Source: an uncultured Pelagibacteraceae bacterium (GTDB lineage: Bacteria; Pseudomonadota; Alphaproteobacteria; Pelagibacterales; AG-422-B15). Taken from it: DNA of 34,234 nucleotides. Within the stretch, counting starts at the first letter, position 1; the number at the start of each line of letters is the position of its first letter. This document shows, one piece after another, positions 14,203 to 21,721 of this stretch. The stretch covers positions 1-34,234 of the forward strand of contig CACIRX010000010.1 of the NCBI GenBank assembly GCA_902589175.1. Reading direction: 5' to 3'. The notes beneath the pieces were generated by a model. The model worked only from the letters and a program-made list of their open reading frames with translations, was not told the origin of the DNA and did no database searches. A program made the translations under genes and the position numbers.

Positions 14203-15481
14203 TTCTGTAGATCAAAATTTTGAGAATGATTTTAATAATCTTCTCACAATGAACAGATCAAGTGACTCGGACGTTACTCAGACTGTGGCAGCGATCATTG
14301 AAGATATTAGAAAAAACGGAGATGAAGCGCTTTTGAAATATACTCATCAATTTGATAAAAATAGCCTTGATATTAACAACATACTGCTTGAAGAAGATGA
14401 AATTGAAAGGCAATCACGTGACGTGCCGAGTGATCTTTGTGATGCACTTAAAGTATCAATGAATCGTGTTCGCACTTATCATGAAAAGCAATTACCAAAT
14501 GATTTAGTTTATGAAGATAATCTTAACTCAAAATTAGGATATGTTTGGCGTCCAATTGAGTCAGTAGGCATTTATGTTCCAGGCGGTACTGCAAGTTATC
14601 CAAGTACAGTAATTATGAATGCAATACCAGCAATTGTAGCTGGGGTTGAAGATATCACCATGGTCACACCAATGACTAATAGCGCTATAAGTCCTTCAGT
14701 GTTATATGCGGCAAAAATTTGTGGAATAAAAAAAATATACTGTATAGGAGGCGCCCAGGCTGTTGCCGCTCTTGCATATGGAACCAAGACCATAAGATCA
14801 GTAAATAAAATAGTTGGACCAGGCAATATTTATGTTGCTGAAGCAAAAAGACAAGTTTCAGGTTTCACAGGCATCGATATGTTTGCTGGCCCATCTGAGG
14901 TAGTCATTATTGCCGATGAAAAAAATGATCCAAAAATTGTTGCAGCCGACCTCATTGCTCAAGCTGAACATGACCAAAGCGCTCAAAGTATTCTTATAAC
15001 CAATGATCAGAAATTAGGAGATGCAGTAAACAATGAGGTTGAAAAGCAAATAGAGATACTTCCTCGAAAAGACATAGCTGCTAAAAGCTGGGAAAATAAT
15101 GGAAAGATAATTATTACTCAAAACCTTGAAGAAGCTGTTTTATTATCAAATAAATTAGCTCCAGAACACCTGGAATTATTAATCGATAATCCTGAAAATA
15201 CTCTTAAAAAAATAAAAAATGCTGGAGCAGTTTTTATGGGCCGCAATACTCCCGAGGCACTTGGAGACTATTTAGCGGGTCCAAGCCATGTACTTCCCAC
15301 TTCTAGAAGTGCTAAATTTTCTTCTGGACTATCTGTTTTTGATTTTCTCAAAAAAATATCACTTGTTGAATTTTCAAAAGAAGGTATTGAACAAGTTGGA
15401 GATAGTGCTATTAAAATCGCTGATAATGAAGGTCTTGACGGGCATTCAAGATCAATAGAATATAGGCTTACAAAAAAATAA
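14186..15481 (+). CDS. hisD: Histidinol dehydrogenase
   Basis: 431 residues. Conserved blocks are YVPGGTASYPSTVIMNAIPA, GPGNIYVAEAK, FAGPSEVVIIAD, DLIAQAEHDQSAQS (zinc and substrate ligands) and LAPEHLELL with the catalytic Glu-His pair; the C-terminus has the GHSRSI substrate-binding histidine. It performs the last two steps of histidine synthesis, oxidising L-histidinol to L-histidine with two NAD+ and a zinc ion. The other his genes in the window (hisZ and hisG) are in a separate operon. Neighbours in alphaproteobacteria usually include a UPF0262 gene after hisD; here infA follows directly after 3 bp, so that gene is absent or elsewhere. Confidence 0.97.
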   Translation: MTKIINSVDQNFENDFNNLLTMNRSSDSDVTQTVAAIIEDIRKNGDEALLKYTHQFDKNSLDINNILLEEDEIERQSRDVPSDLCDALKVSMNRVRTYHEKQLPNDLVYEDNLNSKLGYVWRPIESVGIYVPGGTASYPSTVIMNAIPAIVAGVEDITMVTPMTNSAISPSVLYAAKICGIKKIYCIGGAQAVAALAYGTKTIRSVNKIVGPGNIYVAEAKRQVSGFTGIDMFAGPSEVVIIADEKNDPKIVAADLIAQAEHDQSAQSILITNDQKLGDAVNNEVEKQIEILPRKDIAAKSWENNGKIIITQNLEEAVLLSNKLAPEHLELLIDNPENTLKKIKNAGAVFMGRNTPEALGDYLAGPSHVLPTSRSAKFSSGLSVFDFLKKISLVEFSKEGIEQVGDSAIKIADNEGLDGHSRSIEYRLTKK

Positions 15482-15484
15482 TTT

Positions 15485-15703
15485 ATGTCAAAAGAAGAAA
15501 TACTAGAGTTCAAGGGTAAGGTTACAGATTTACTTCCCAACGCAATGTTCAAAGTAGAGTTAGAAAATGGCCATGAAGTATTAGCACATACAGCAGGAAG
15601 AATGAGAAAAAATAGAATCAGAGTACTTGCTGGGGATGAGGTTCTTGTTCAGGTTACACCTTATGATCTAACCAAAGGCAGAATAATATTTCGATATAAG
15701 TAG
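15485..15703 (+). CDS. infA: Translation initiation factor IF-1
   Basis: 72 residues, exactly the standard size. A single OB-fold (S1-like) domain: [20 protein letters not shown], then [20 protein letters not shown], with the [10 protein letters not shown]-terminus. IF-1 binds the A site of the 30S subunit and works with IF-2 and IF-3 during initiation. It lies 3 bp after hisD and 12 bp before maf, which is the common infA-maf neighbourhood of alphaproteobacteria. Confidence 0.97.
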   Translation: MSKEEILEFKGKVTDLLPNAMFKVELENGHEVLAHTAGRMRKNRIRVLAGDEVLVQVTPYDLTKGRIIFRYK

Positions 15704-15715
15704 TTTGAGATTATT

Positions 15716-16282
15716 TTGAAGCTAATTCTAGGCAGCGCATCTCCACGAAGACTTGAGTTGTTAGCAAAACTTAACATTAATCCAAGTGAGATAGTTTCCC
15801 CAAATATAGATGAGTCCATTAAAAGTAATGAGTTACCTCTTCAATATTGTAAACGCATAGCACATGAGAAACTAAAACATTTTCAAAATAAGTATAAAGA
15901 CTCAGTAATTTTAACTGCTGATACGATTGCCTATACTGGTAGGAAACTCATAGATAAAACAGATGACGAAAATATTGCTTATAAAAACTTACTTCGACTA
16001 TCGGGAAAAAGACATAGAGTCAGCACTTCCGTTTGTATAAGAAATCTAGAAAATAGAATATTTAAAAAAACTGTTACAACAGTTGTCAGTTTTAAAGTAT
16101 TAAGCGGTCAAGATATAGAAGATTATATGAAAACTAATGACTGGCAAGGTGTTGCAGGGTCATATAAAATTCAAGGGATGGCAGAGTCTTTTATCAAATC
16201 CCTAAATGGATCTTATTCAAATGTAGTCGGTTTACCTTTATTTGAAGTGAAAAACCTCCTTATTTCAGCTGGATATAAATGA
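15716..16282 (+). CDS. maf: Maf-like nucleoside triphosphate pyrophosphatase
   Basis: 188 residues. The N-terminal GSASPRRLELLAKL motif, ILTADTIAYTGRKLIDK and the late VAGSYKIQG segment, followed by SYSNVVGLPLFEV, identify a Maf/HAM1-fold pyrophosphatase that hydrolyses (d)NTPs, probably non-canonical ones, to monophosphates. The start codon is TTG at 15716; no ATG is available ahead of the conserved KLILGSASPRR strand, so the start is well fixed. The subfamily (YhdE-like acting on dTTP/UTP or YceF-like acting on m7GTP) cannot be decided by eye. Its stop overlaps the ATG of the next gene by 4 bp (ATGA). Confidence 0.92.
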   Translation: MKLILGSASPRRLELLAKLNINPSEIVSPNIDESIKSNELPLQYCKRIAHEKLKHFQNKYKDSVILTADTIAYTGRKLIDKTDDENIAYKNLLRLSGKRHRVSTSVCIRNLENRIFKKTVTTVVSFKVLSGQDIEDYMKTNDWQGVAGSYKIQGMAESFIKSLNGSYSNVVGLPLFEVKNLLISAGYK

Positions 16283-16671
16283 TTGAATTAATTTTTATTT
16301 ATAATGCAAAAAGTGGTATTGGAAATGCCTTCATAGATTGGGCGCATAAAATAATATCGCCAAAAACTTATGACTGCAACTTATGCACAATTACATACAA
16401 TAATTTGGGTAAAGAGAAAAAATGGAGCAATTTTCTGGAGAATATAAATATTGAAAGTCGGTTTTATTACAAAGATCACTTAAAAGAGCTACACTTTGTA
16501 AAGAGTACAAGCGAACTTCCTTGCATCTACCTTAAAACAGATAAAAATATAACTTTACTTATTGACTCAGATGAATTGAATTCATTTAATGATGTTGAGG
16601 AATTAATAAAAAAATTAGAAAATTACTTAATTAAATATGATAAAACTATTTCGAAAATTGATCATACTTAA
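16279..16671 (+). CDS. Conserved protein of unknown function with a CNLC motif
   Basis: 130 residues, no signal peptide or membrane helix. It begins IELIFIYNAKSGIGNAFIDW, followed by AHKIISPKTYDCNLCTITYN, where C36 and C39 form a CxxC pair. The same string pattern (YNAxSG...D..HK..SP.TY.CNLC..TY) occurs in unannotated proteins of several bacterial phyla as I remember them, so this is probably a real family and not lineage-specific. The CxxC could bind metal or be redox active; no other obvious ligand exists. It overlaps maf by 4 bp and the next gene by 35 bp, hence it is cotranscribed. Function unknown. Confidence 0.7.
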   Translation: MIELIFIYNAKSGIGNAFIDWAHKIISPKTYDCNLCTITYNNLGKEKKWSNFLENINIESRFYYKDHLKELHFVKSTSELPCIYLKTDKNITLLIDSDELNSFNDVEELIKKLENYLIKYDKTISKIDHT

Positions 16672-17497
16672 CGGCCTATTTATTTCATTAGTCAGTAACG
16701 TTTACGCGAATACTTGTGATATTGATGCTTTTTATTCTGAATTAATGTCGGATTTTCCTGACTATGAGAAAACGATTGAATTAGCCGTTCCCTGCACAGA
16801 TGATCCAGATTTTGGTGAATTTACTTCGATGATGGTTGGAGAGTATTATTTGTATGAAAGTGAAGGATTTACGCGTGATAATGAAAAATTAGACAAAGCT
16901 TTTACACTTTTCAAAAAATCCGCTGAACAAGGAAATGCAATTTCCCTTTATCAACTTGGTATGATGTATCAAGAAGGATTGCATGTCAGTAAGGATATTT
17001 TAATGGCAAAAGATTACTTTGAACAATCTGCAGAACGTGACAATGCTGATGCCCAGTTTCAATTAGGACTTATTTATGGTGATCCAGGTTTCATAGACAC
17101 TTTTTTTGGCACGCTCTCATTAGACTATGAAAAAGCAATGTATTGGTTCAAAAGATCAGCTGAGAATGAGTATCCCGACGCTATGGCGGCATATAATGTG
17201 TATGTAATGTATATTAATGGCTGGGGGACTGTTAAAAACCAAGATGTTGCAGAAGAGTGGCTTAAATTGTCTGCAGAGCTTGGTAACTCCGATGCCATCG
17301 ATGAATGGAATAAGTTAGTTGTAGAAAAAAAATTTGATTGTGCTGCATTGAAATCTAGGACAGCATCACAATTAGCAGTTGAAGAAATGATCTTTGATGC
17401 AATTGATGATAGAACAAAAGTGGATAAAGATAGAGCAGAAAAAAAACGGCAGAAAAAAATTGCTAAATGTGATGAATTTTATGTAACTATAGATTAA
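16637..17497 (+). CDS. Secreted Sel1-repeat (TPR-like) protein
   Basis: 286 residues. The N-terminal 25 residues (MIKLFRKLIILNGLFISLVS, then NVYA) form a signal peptide, so the product is periplasmic. From about residue 85 to 210 four Sel1-like repeats are visible: AFTLFKKSAEQGNAISLYQL, AKDYFEQSAERDNADAQFQL, AMYWFKRSAENEYPDAMAAY and AEEWLKLSAELGNSDAIDEW, with GMMYQEG/YINGWGTVK linkers. The C-terminus is a charged helix rich in Lys and Arg. Such proteins serve as scaffolds; the partner is unknown. The ATG at 16637 lies within the preceding gene; a start further in would destroy the signal peptide. No clear terminator follows. Confidence 0.85.
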   Translation: MIKLFRKLIILNGLFISLVSNVYANTCDIDAFYSELMSDFPDYEKTIELAVPCTDDPDFGEFTSMMVGEYYLYESEGFTRDNEKLDKAFTLFKKSAEQGNAISLYQLGMMYQEGLHVSKDILMAKDYFEQSAERDNADAQFQLGLIYGDPGFIDTFFGTLSLDYEKAMYWFKRSAENEYPDAMAAYNVYVMYINGWGTVKNQDVAEEWLKLSAELGNSDAIDEWNKLVVEKKFDCAALKSRTASQLAVEEMIFDAIDDRTKVDKDRAEKKRQKKIAKCDEFYVTID

Positions 17498-17547
17498 TTT
17501 AAATTCTTTAATAAATATAAAGTTAGGAGTTTTTAAACAAATATTTA

Positions 17548-17575
17548 TTGGAATAATTTTTAATATATCTATAAA
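17548..17575 (+). promoter_or_regulatory. Candidate promoter of the tRNA-Phe/tRNA-His pair
   Basis: TTGGAA (17548-17553) and TATAAA (17570-17575) with 16 bp between them, in the 147-bp gap behind the Sel1-repeat gene. Predicted start near 17582, about 60 nt ahead of the first tRNA. A chance match cannot be excluded in this AT-rich gap. Confidence 0.4.
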
Positions 17576-17587
17576 CGTTACAAAAAA

Positions 17588-17634
17588 CTGCGAAAGAGTT
17601 TGGTGAAGTAAATATCTTGATTAATCCTTCGCAG
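17588..17634 (+). repeat. Inverted repeat in the leader of the tRNA pair
   Basis: CTGCGAA (17588-17594) and its exact complement TTCGCAG (17628-17634) are separated by 33 nt, 10 bp before tRNA-Phe. They would pair in the precursor RNA and place the tRNA right after a stem. Confidence 0.4.
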
Positions 17635-17644
17635 ATTTAATAAT

Positions 17645-17720
17645 GGCTCGATAGCTCAGTTGGTAGAGCAAAGGACTGAAAATCCTTGTGTCGGTGGTTC
17701 AATTCCACCTCGAGCCACCA
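17645..17720 (+). tRNA. tRNA-Phe (GAA)
   Basis: 76 nt with a full cloverleaf: acceptor GGCTCGA/TCGAGCC, D-stem GCTC/GAGC, anticodon stem AAGGA/TCCTT with loop CTGAAAA (anticodon GAA), a 5-nt variable loop and T-stem GGTGG/CCACC with loop TTCAATT. Discriminator A, and CCA is encoded. It is 5 bp from tRNA-His, so they probably share a precursor. Confidence 0.97.
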
Positions 17721-17725
17721 CTTAT

Positions 17726-17802
17726 GCAGCTGTAGCTCAGTTGGTTAGAGCGCCTGGTTGTGGTTCAGGAGGTCGGTAGTTCGAATCTACCCAGCTGTAC
17801 CA
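17726..17802 (+). tRNA. tRNA-His (GTG), lacking G-1 and with A73
   Basis: 77 nt: acceptor GCAGCTG/CAGCTGT, D-stem GCTC/GAGC, anticodon stem CCTGG/TCAGG with loop TTGTGGT (anticodon GTG), T-stem GGTAG/CTACC with loop TTCGAAT, CCA encoded. The base before position 1 is T, not the G-1 found in most tRNA-His, the discriminator is A rather than C, and 1:72 is a G-T(U) pair. Loss of the G-1:C73 identity pair is known for a group of alphaproteobacteria. The last 16 bp overlap the 3' end of the MFS gene on the other strand. Confidence 0.96.
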
Positions 17803-18977
17803 GTAATTACTTTTTTTACAGGTAGAGTTAATACAATCAGAAACATAATTATCATCACAAACCCAAAAGCTAAGTAGAGTACACCAAATTCACCCGTTAA
17901 ATCATAGCTTCTCGAAATCATGATCAGTGCAATAGGACCAACTGTAAATGATACAATAAATTTAATACCGTAGACTAGGCTTTGATATTTTTCAGGTGAA
18001 AATTTTGCAAGTAATAAATTTTCTGCAGGCAGTATACTTGAATTAAAAGCAACGATTGCAAGACTTATTGCAATTAACCAGTAATTTGAAAGACTAACAA
18101 TTAAGAGCAAGAGGAGTCCTTGGCCAACTATTCCAATTGAATAAATCAGCTTTTCAGAATATTTATCTGTTAAAATACCTCCAACATAATTCATTAAACC
18201 ACTTACAATATATATCGCGGCAACTATGTAGCCGATATCTGAAGTAGATAAATCAAGACTATCAGTAAGTCTGATATCAATTGCCTTTGGAAGACTTGTC
18301 TGAAGAATTTGATAAACAAAGCTCAAACATGTAATACTTAACAGCATAATAATTGCAATTTTTAGCATCTGATTTTGTTCAGGATTATCTTTAAACTGCT
18401 CTGAAGATATATTCTTTAATGATATTTTTCCTGATTTAAGATGATAGGTTAGACTTAGTCCAACTACCAATGAGATCAATCCGGGCAGCATAAAGGCAGC
18501 TTGCCAATTAAATTGTTCAATTAATACACCCGCAAAAAAGGCACCTAATCCAATACCTACTCCCCCAAAAATATTATTAAAGCCAAGTGCTTTACCAGTT
18601 TCCTTTGAAGTGTTAACAACCCATGAAATTCCAGCGGGGTGATAGATAGCGCAAAACAATCCAAGCAATGATAAACTGATAAATAAAGAAACTTTATTTC
18701 CGCTCAAACCGCATAATAATGAACTAATTCCCAAGCCAATGAACATAATTGCAATCATTCCAGAACGACTCCATCTGTCACTGATCCATCCAGCAGGAAG
18801 GGCTCCCAAACCCACAAGTAAAGATCCTAAAAACCAAAGATTTAGTAATTCATCGTAGCTAATCTTCCAGTCATCTTCAATTGCTAGAACTATAACAAAA
18901 TAGAATGCAGCAAACATATGCATTAGTAAGTGACCTAAGGCGGCATACGTGACTGTTAATTTACTATCATTTTCCAT
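17787..18977 (-). CDS. MFS transporter
   Basis: 396 residues with about twelve hydrophobic helices. The loop after helix 2 carries GWISDRWSRSGM, the motif A of the major facilitator superfamily, with a second degenerate copy (GGILTDKYSEK) in the C-terminal half. IYHPAGISWVVN in helix 4 and NNIFGGVGIGLGAFFAG in helix 5 resemble the drug-export and fosmidomycin-resistance-like groups, but the substrate cannot be told. The stop codon TAG lies inside the tRNA-His gene, so the last codons (TGTAG residues) are written in the antisense of that tRNA. It is convergent with the tRNA pair and divergent from hisS across 219 bp. Confidence 0.87.
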   Translation of the reverse strand: MENDSKLTVTYAALGHLLMHMFAAFYFVIVLAIEDDWKISYDELLNLWFLGSLLVGLGALPAGWISDRWSRSGMIAIMFIGLGISSLLCGLSGNKVSLFISLSLLGLFCAIYHPAGISWVVNTSKETGKALGFNNIFGGVGIGLGAFFAGVLIEQFNWQAAFMLPGLISLVVGLSLTYHLKSGKISLKNISSEQFKDNPEQNQMLKIAIIMLLSITCLSFVYQILQTSLPKAIDIRLTDSLDLSTSDIGYIVAAIYIVSGLMNYVGGILTDKYSEKLIYSIGIVGQGLLLLLIVSLSNYWLIAISLAIVAFNSSILPAENLLLAKFSPEKYQSLVYGIKFIVSFTVGPIALIMISRSYDLTGEFGVLYLAFGFVMIIMFLIVLTLPVKKVITGTAG

Positions 18978-19071
18978 AACTACTTTCGATAAAAATAGTG
19001 CAATTATTATAAACTTTAAGAAAAATTTAAAATTATTTGACTTTTATTAATAAATAAGGCATTTCAGCTTC

Positions 19072-19089
19072 ATGTTTAAATTTAAACAT
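19072..19089. promoter_or_regulatory. 18-bp perfect palindrome between the MFS gene and hisS
   Basis: ATGTTTAAATTTAAACAT is an exact inverted repeat with no spacer, 94 bp upstream of the MFS start and 107 bp upstream of hisS. It looks like an operator for a dimeric regulator; no regulator gene is adjacent, and it does not match the Zur box. The remaining part of this 219-bp gap holds the hairpin at 19111-19131 and AT-rich sequence without a clear promoter. Confidence 0.45.
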
Positions 19090-19110
19090 CATCACTATCA
19101 TATCTAAGTT

Positions 19111-19131
19111 CGCTGAAAAAAACAATCAGCG
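19111..19131 (+). other. Hairpin in the hisS upstream region
   Basis: CGCTGA and TCAGCG pair with a 9-nt A-rich loop. It is directly followed by GGG-CAATAA-CCC and five Ts (19131-19148), a second short stem that resembles a weak intrinsic terminator. On the plus strand this lies about 50-85 bp before the hisS ATG, where an attenuator could sit; no leader peptide rich in histidine codons is visible. Confidence 0.3.
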
Positions 19132-19196
19132 GGCAATAACCCCTTTTTATATTAAATAAACACACTTTGTAGTATCTTACTTACAGTGGGAGTAAA

Positions 19197-20585
19197 ATGA
19201 ATAAAATTAAAAATAATCCAAAGGCAATTTTGCCGAAGGGTTTTAAAGACAGTGACATTGAAATTTTAAATCTTAGAAAAAAAGTTTCTAAGATAATAGA
19301 GAAGGAATGTCTAAAGTATGGATTTATTGAATTAGATACATCCACAATTGAATATACTGAGAGCATTGGCAAGTTTCTTCCTGATGTAGACAGGCCTAGT
19401 GGAGGTGTATTTTCATTTCAAGACGATGATGAGAAATGGCTATCACTGAGATATGACTTAACGGCCCCCTTAGCAAGATACGTAGCTCAAAATTATCAAG
19501 ACCTCGTTAAGCCATTTAAACGTTATCAATCAGGACTAGTTTGGAGAAATGAAAAACCAGGACCAGGTAGATACAGAGAATTTTTTCAGTTTGATGCTGA
19601 CGTGGTGGGAGTTGATTCAACACTAATTGATGCTGAGCTGTGTGTAATGGTATGCGATATTTTAATTGACCTTGGCCTAAATACTTCACAATTTGAAATA
19701 AAATTTTCAAATAGGGAAATTTGGACAGAACTTTTTTCGAACTTAGATGTTAAAGAGGACGATTTTCCAAAAATTCTTAGAGCAGTAGATAAAAAAGATC
19801 GATTAGGTATAGAGGGCGTTAATGATTTGCTTCAAAAAGGAAGAAAAGATGTATCTGGTGACTTTATGGAGGGCGTGGGATTAAGCGAGACAGATGCTGA
19901 TAAAATAATTTCTTTTATAACCAATTCAAACCAATCAAACGCCCAGATGGAAGAATTCAACTCCTATATAAAAAATTTCCCAGATTATCCAATTCGTTTT
20001 GACTCATCAGTTGTTCGCGGTCTCGACTATTACACTGGAATGATTTTTGAAGCAGAGCTTCTTGTTGATATTAAAAATGAGAAAGGTGAAAAAATTGTAT
20101 TTGGATCAGTTGCTGGCGGTGGAAGATATGACAGACTTATTTCAAGATTTGGGAAAGAGGATGTTCCAGCTACTGGTATATCTATAGGTGTTGATAGATT
20201 AATTGTGGCGTTAAATCAATTAGACCTTTTAGATAATAAGAAAAATCCATTAGTGGTAATTGCAAATTTAGATAATCAAAATATGCCGGATTATATTTCA
20301 ATGGCTAAAGAAATTAGAAATGAAGGTATTGCATGTGAAATATCATTTGGATCTAAAAACCTTGGAAAGCAATTAAAGTATTGCGATCGCAAAGGTGCAG
20401 ATATTGTGATCATTGCTGGTGATGAAGAATTAAAAAAGGGTGAAATATCAATTAAGGATTTAAATAAAGGTAAAGAGGTTTCAAAAGATATTGTCGATAG
20501 AGACAAATGGAAAGAGGCAAAAGCTGGACAACAGACAATTAATCGCACTGACCTGATGACAGCATTAAATGAAATTTTGAATTAA
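19197..20585 (+). CDS. hisS: Histidyl-tRNA synthetase, alphaproteobacterial (eukaryote-like) type
   Basis: 462 residues, class II synthetase. Motif 2 region: SLRYDLTAPLARYVAQNYQ and, later, GPGRYREFFQFDADVVG; histidine-binding RGLDYYTGMIFE; motif 3 ISIGVDRL; C-terminal anticodon-binding domain about residues 340-460. The RYDLTxPLARY and RYREFxQxDxDxVG forms are those of the eukaryotic/archaeal-like HisRS, unlike the RPEGTAG and RYRQFHQLG forms of E. coli type. This fits the tRNA-His in the same window, which lacks the G-1:C73 pair that bacterial-type HisRS needs. GTGGGAG lies just before the ATG. It heads hisS-hisZ-hisG; coupling a synthetase with histidine synthesis is common, because HisZ is a HisRS paralogue. 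Confidence 0.95.
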   Translation: MNKIKNNPKAILPKGFKDSDIEILNLRKKVSKIIEKECLKYGFIELDTSTIEYTESIGKFLPDVDRPSGGVFSFQDDDEKWLSLRYDLTAPLARYVAQNYQDLVKPFKRYQSGLVWRNEKPGPGRYREFFQFDADVVGVDSTLIDAELCVMVCDILIDLGLNTSQFEIKFSNREIWTELFSNLDVKEDDFPKILRAVDKKDRLGIEGVNDLLQKGRKDVSGDFMEGVGLSETDADKIISFITNSNQSNAQMEEFNSYIKNFPDYPIRFDSSVVRGLDYYTGMIFEAELLVDIKNEKGEKIVFGSVAGGGRYDRLISRFGKEDVPATGISIGVDRLIVALNQLDLLDNKKNPLVVIANLDNQNMPDYISMAKEIRNEGIACEISFGSKNLGKQLKYCDRKGADIVIIAGDEELKKGEISIKDLNKGKEVSKDIVDRDKWKEAKAGQQTINRTDLMTALNEILN

Positions 20586-20591
20586 AATAAA

Positions 20592-21719
20592 ATGTCACTT
20601 CAAGAATTAAATATCAATCTAAAGAATTATTTTATTAATTCTGGTTTTAATTATATTGAACTTCCATTGCTGTTTGATGCGGATATATTTTTTGAAACTT
20701 CAGGTGAGGAAATTAGAAGAAAGATGTATTCGTTTACTGATACTTCAGGAAAAGAAAAATGTTTGAGACCAGACATGACTGTACCAACATGTCAAAATTT
20801 TATTGCAAGTAATAGTAAATCCAGTGAGTCAAAGTTATGTTACAGCGGTCCTGTATTCAGATCATCCAATGAGTTATCAAATAATTCCATTGAATTAAAT
20901 CAGTCAGGTATTGAGATCATTTTTTCCGAAAAAAATTTAAATAATATACATGAGATGGATGCGTACATTTTAAAGACAGCTGAAGATACAATGTGTCAAC
21001 TAAATATTGATAACTATAAAATTAAAATTGGTAGCATTAAATTATTTAATCAGTTTATCAACAAACTAGAGCTGCCAATTAGATGGAAACAGAGATTAGT
21101 AAGACATTTTTTTAGAAGAAAATATTTCGGGAGTTTACTTGATAGATTAGGTGAAGGTGTAGGGTATGATAATGAAAAAAAACATAGCATGCTTCAAGAG
21201 AAATTTAATATAGATGACGTATCTGACAAAGGCTTGACAGATTTAATTAATAAACAAAATGTTCGAGGTTTAGGTGCTCGAACTGTTGAGGAAATTGTTG
21301 ATCGATTTCAATTAAAAAGCTTAAATGTAATAAATCAGAAAGATGGAAAAAAAATTGTTGATTTAATTAATAATTTTTTAAAATTAAGTTGTAACCTTTC
21401 GGAATTTCCATCACTACTTCGCGAATTTACTAAATCAAATAATGTTTCTTCATTTGAGAGTGAAGTAGAGGAAATGGAGAATTTTGTGAATGCTGTATCA
21501 GAAAAAAGTAATATAGAAAAATATTATTTTGATAATGACTTTGGTCATTCAATTGAATTTTATGACGGCATGATGTTTGAAATTTATAATCCTGATAATC
21601 AAAGTGAATTAATTAGTGGAGGGCGGTATGATAAATTGCTTATAGATTTAGGCTCTAAATCGAACTTATCAGCAGTAGGATTTGCAACTAATAATAACAA
21701 TATAATTGAGCTGATTTAG
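20592..21719 (+). CDS. hisZ: ATP phosphoribosyltransferase regulatory subunit HisZ
   Basis: 375 residues. It resembles a HisRS catalytic core without the C-terminal anticodon-binding domain: CLRPDMTVPTCQNF replaces the synthetase motif-2 region and HSIEFYDGMMFEIYN resembles the histidine A motif, with LISGGRYDKLL near the end. The middle (residues 165-250) is a more divergent helical insert. HisZ has no tRNA charging activity; it forms a hetero-octamer with short HisG, is needed for its activity and carries the histidine feedback site. It lies 6 bp after hisS and 2 bp before hisG. Confidence 0.92.
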   Translation: MSLQELNINLKNYFINSGFNYIELPLLFDADIFFETSGEEIRRKMYSFTDTSGKEKCLRPDMTVPTCQNFIASNSKSSESKLCYSGPVFRSSNELSNNSIELNQSGIEIIFSEKNLNNIHEMDAYILKTAEDTMCQLNIDNYKIKIGSIKLFNQFINKLELPIRWKQRLVRHFFRRKYFGSLLDRLGEGVGYDNEKKHSMLQEKFNIDDVSDKGLTDLINKQNVRGLGARTVEEIVDRFQLKSLNVINQKDGKKIVDLINNFLKLSCNLSEFPSLLREFTKSNNVSSFESEVEEMENFVNAVSEKSNIEKYYFDNDFGHSIEFYDGMMFEIYNPDNQSELISGGRYDKLLIDLGSKSNLSAVGFATNNNNIIELI

Positions 21720-21721
21720 GA

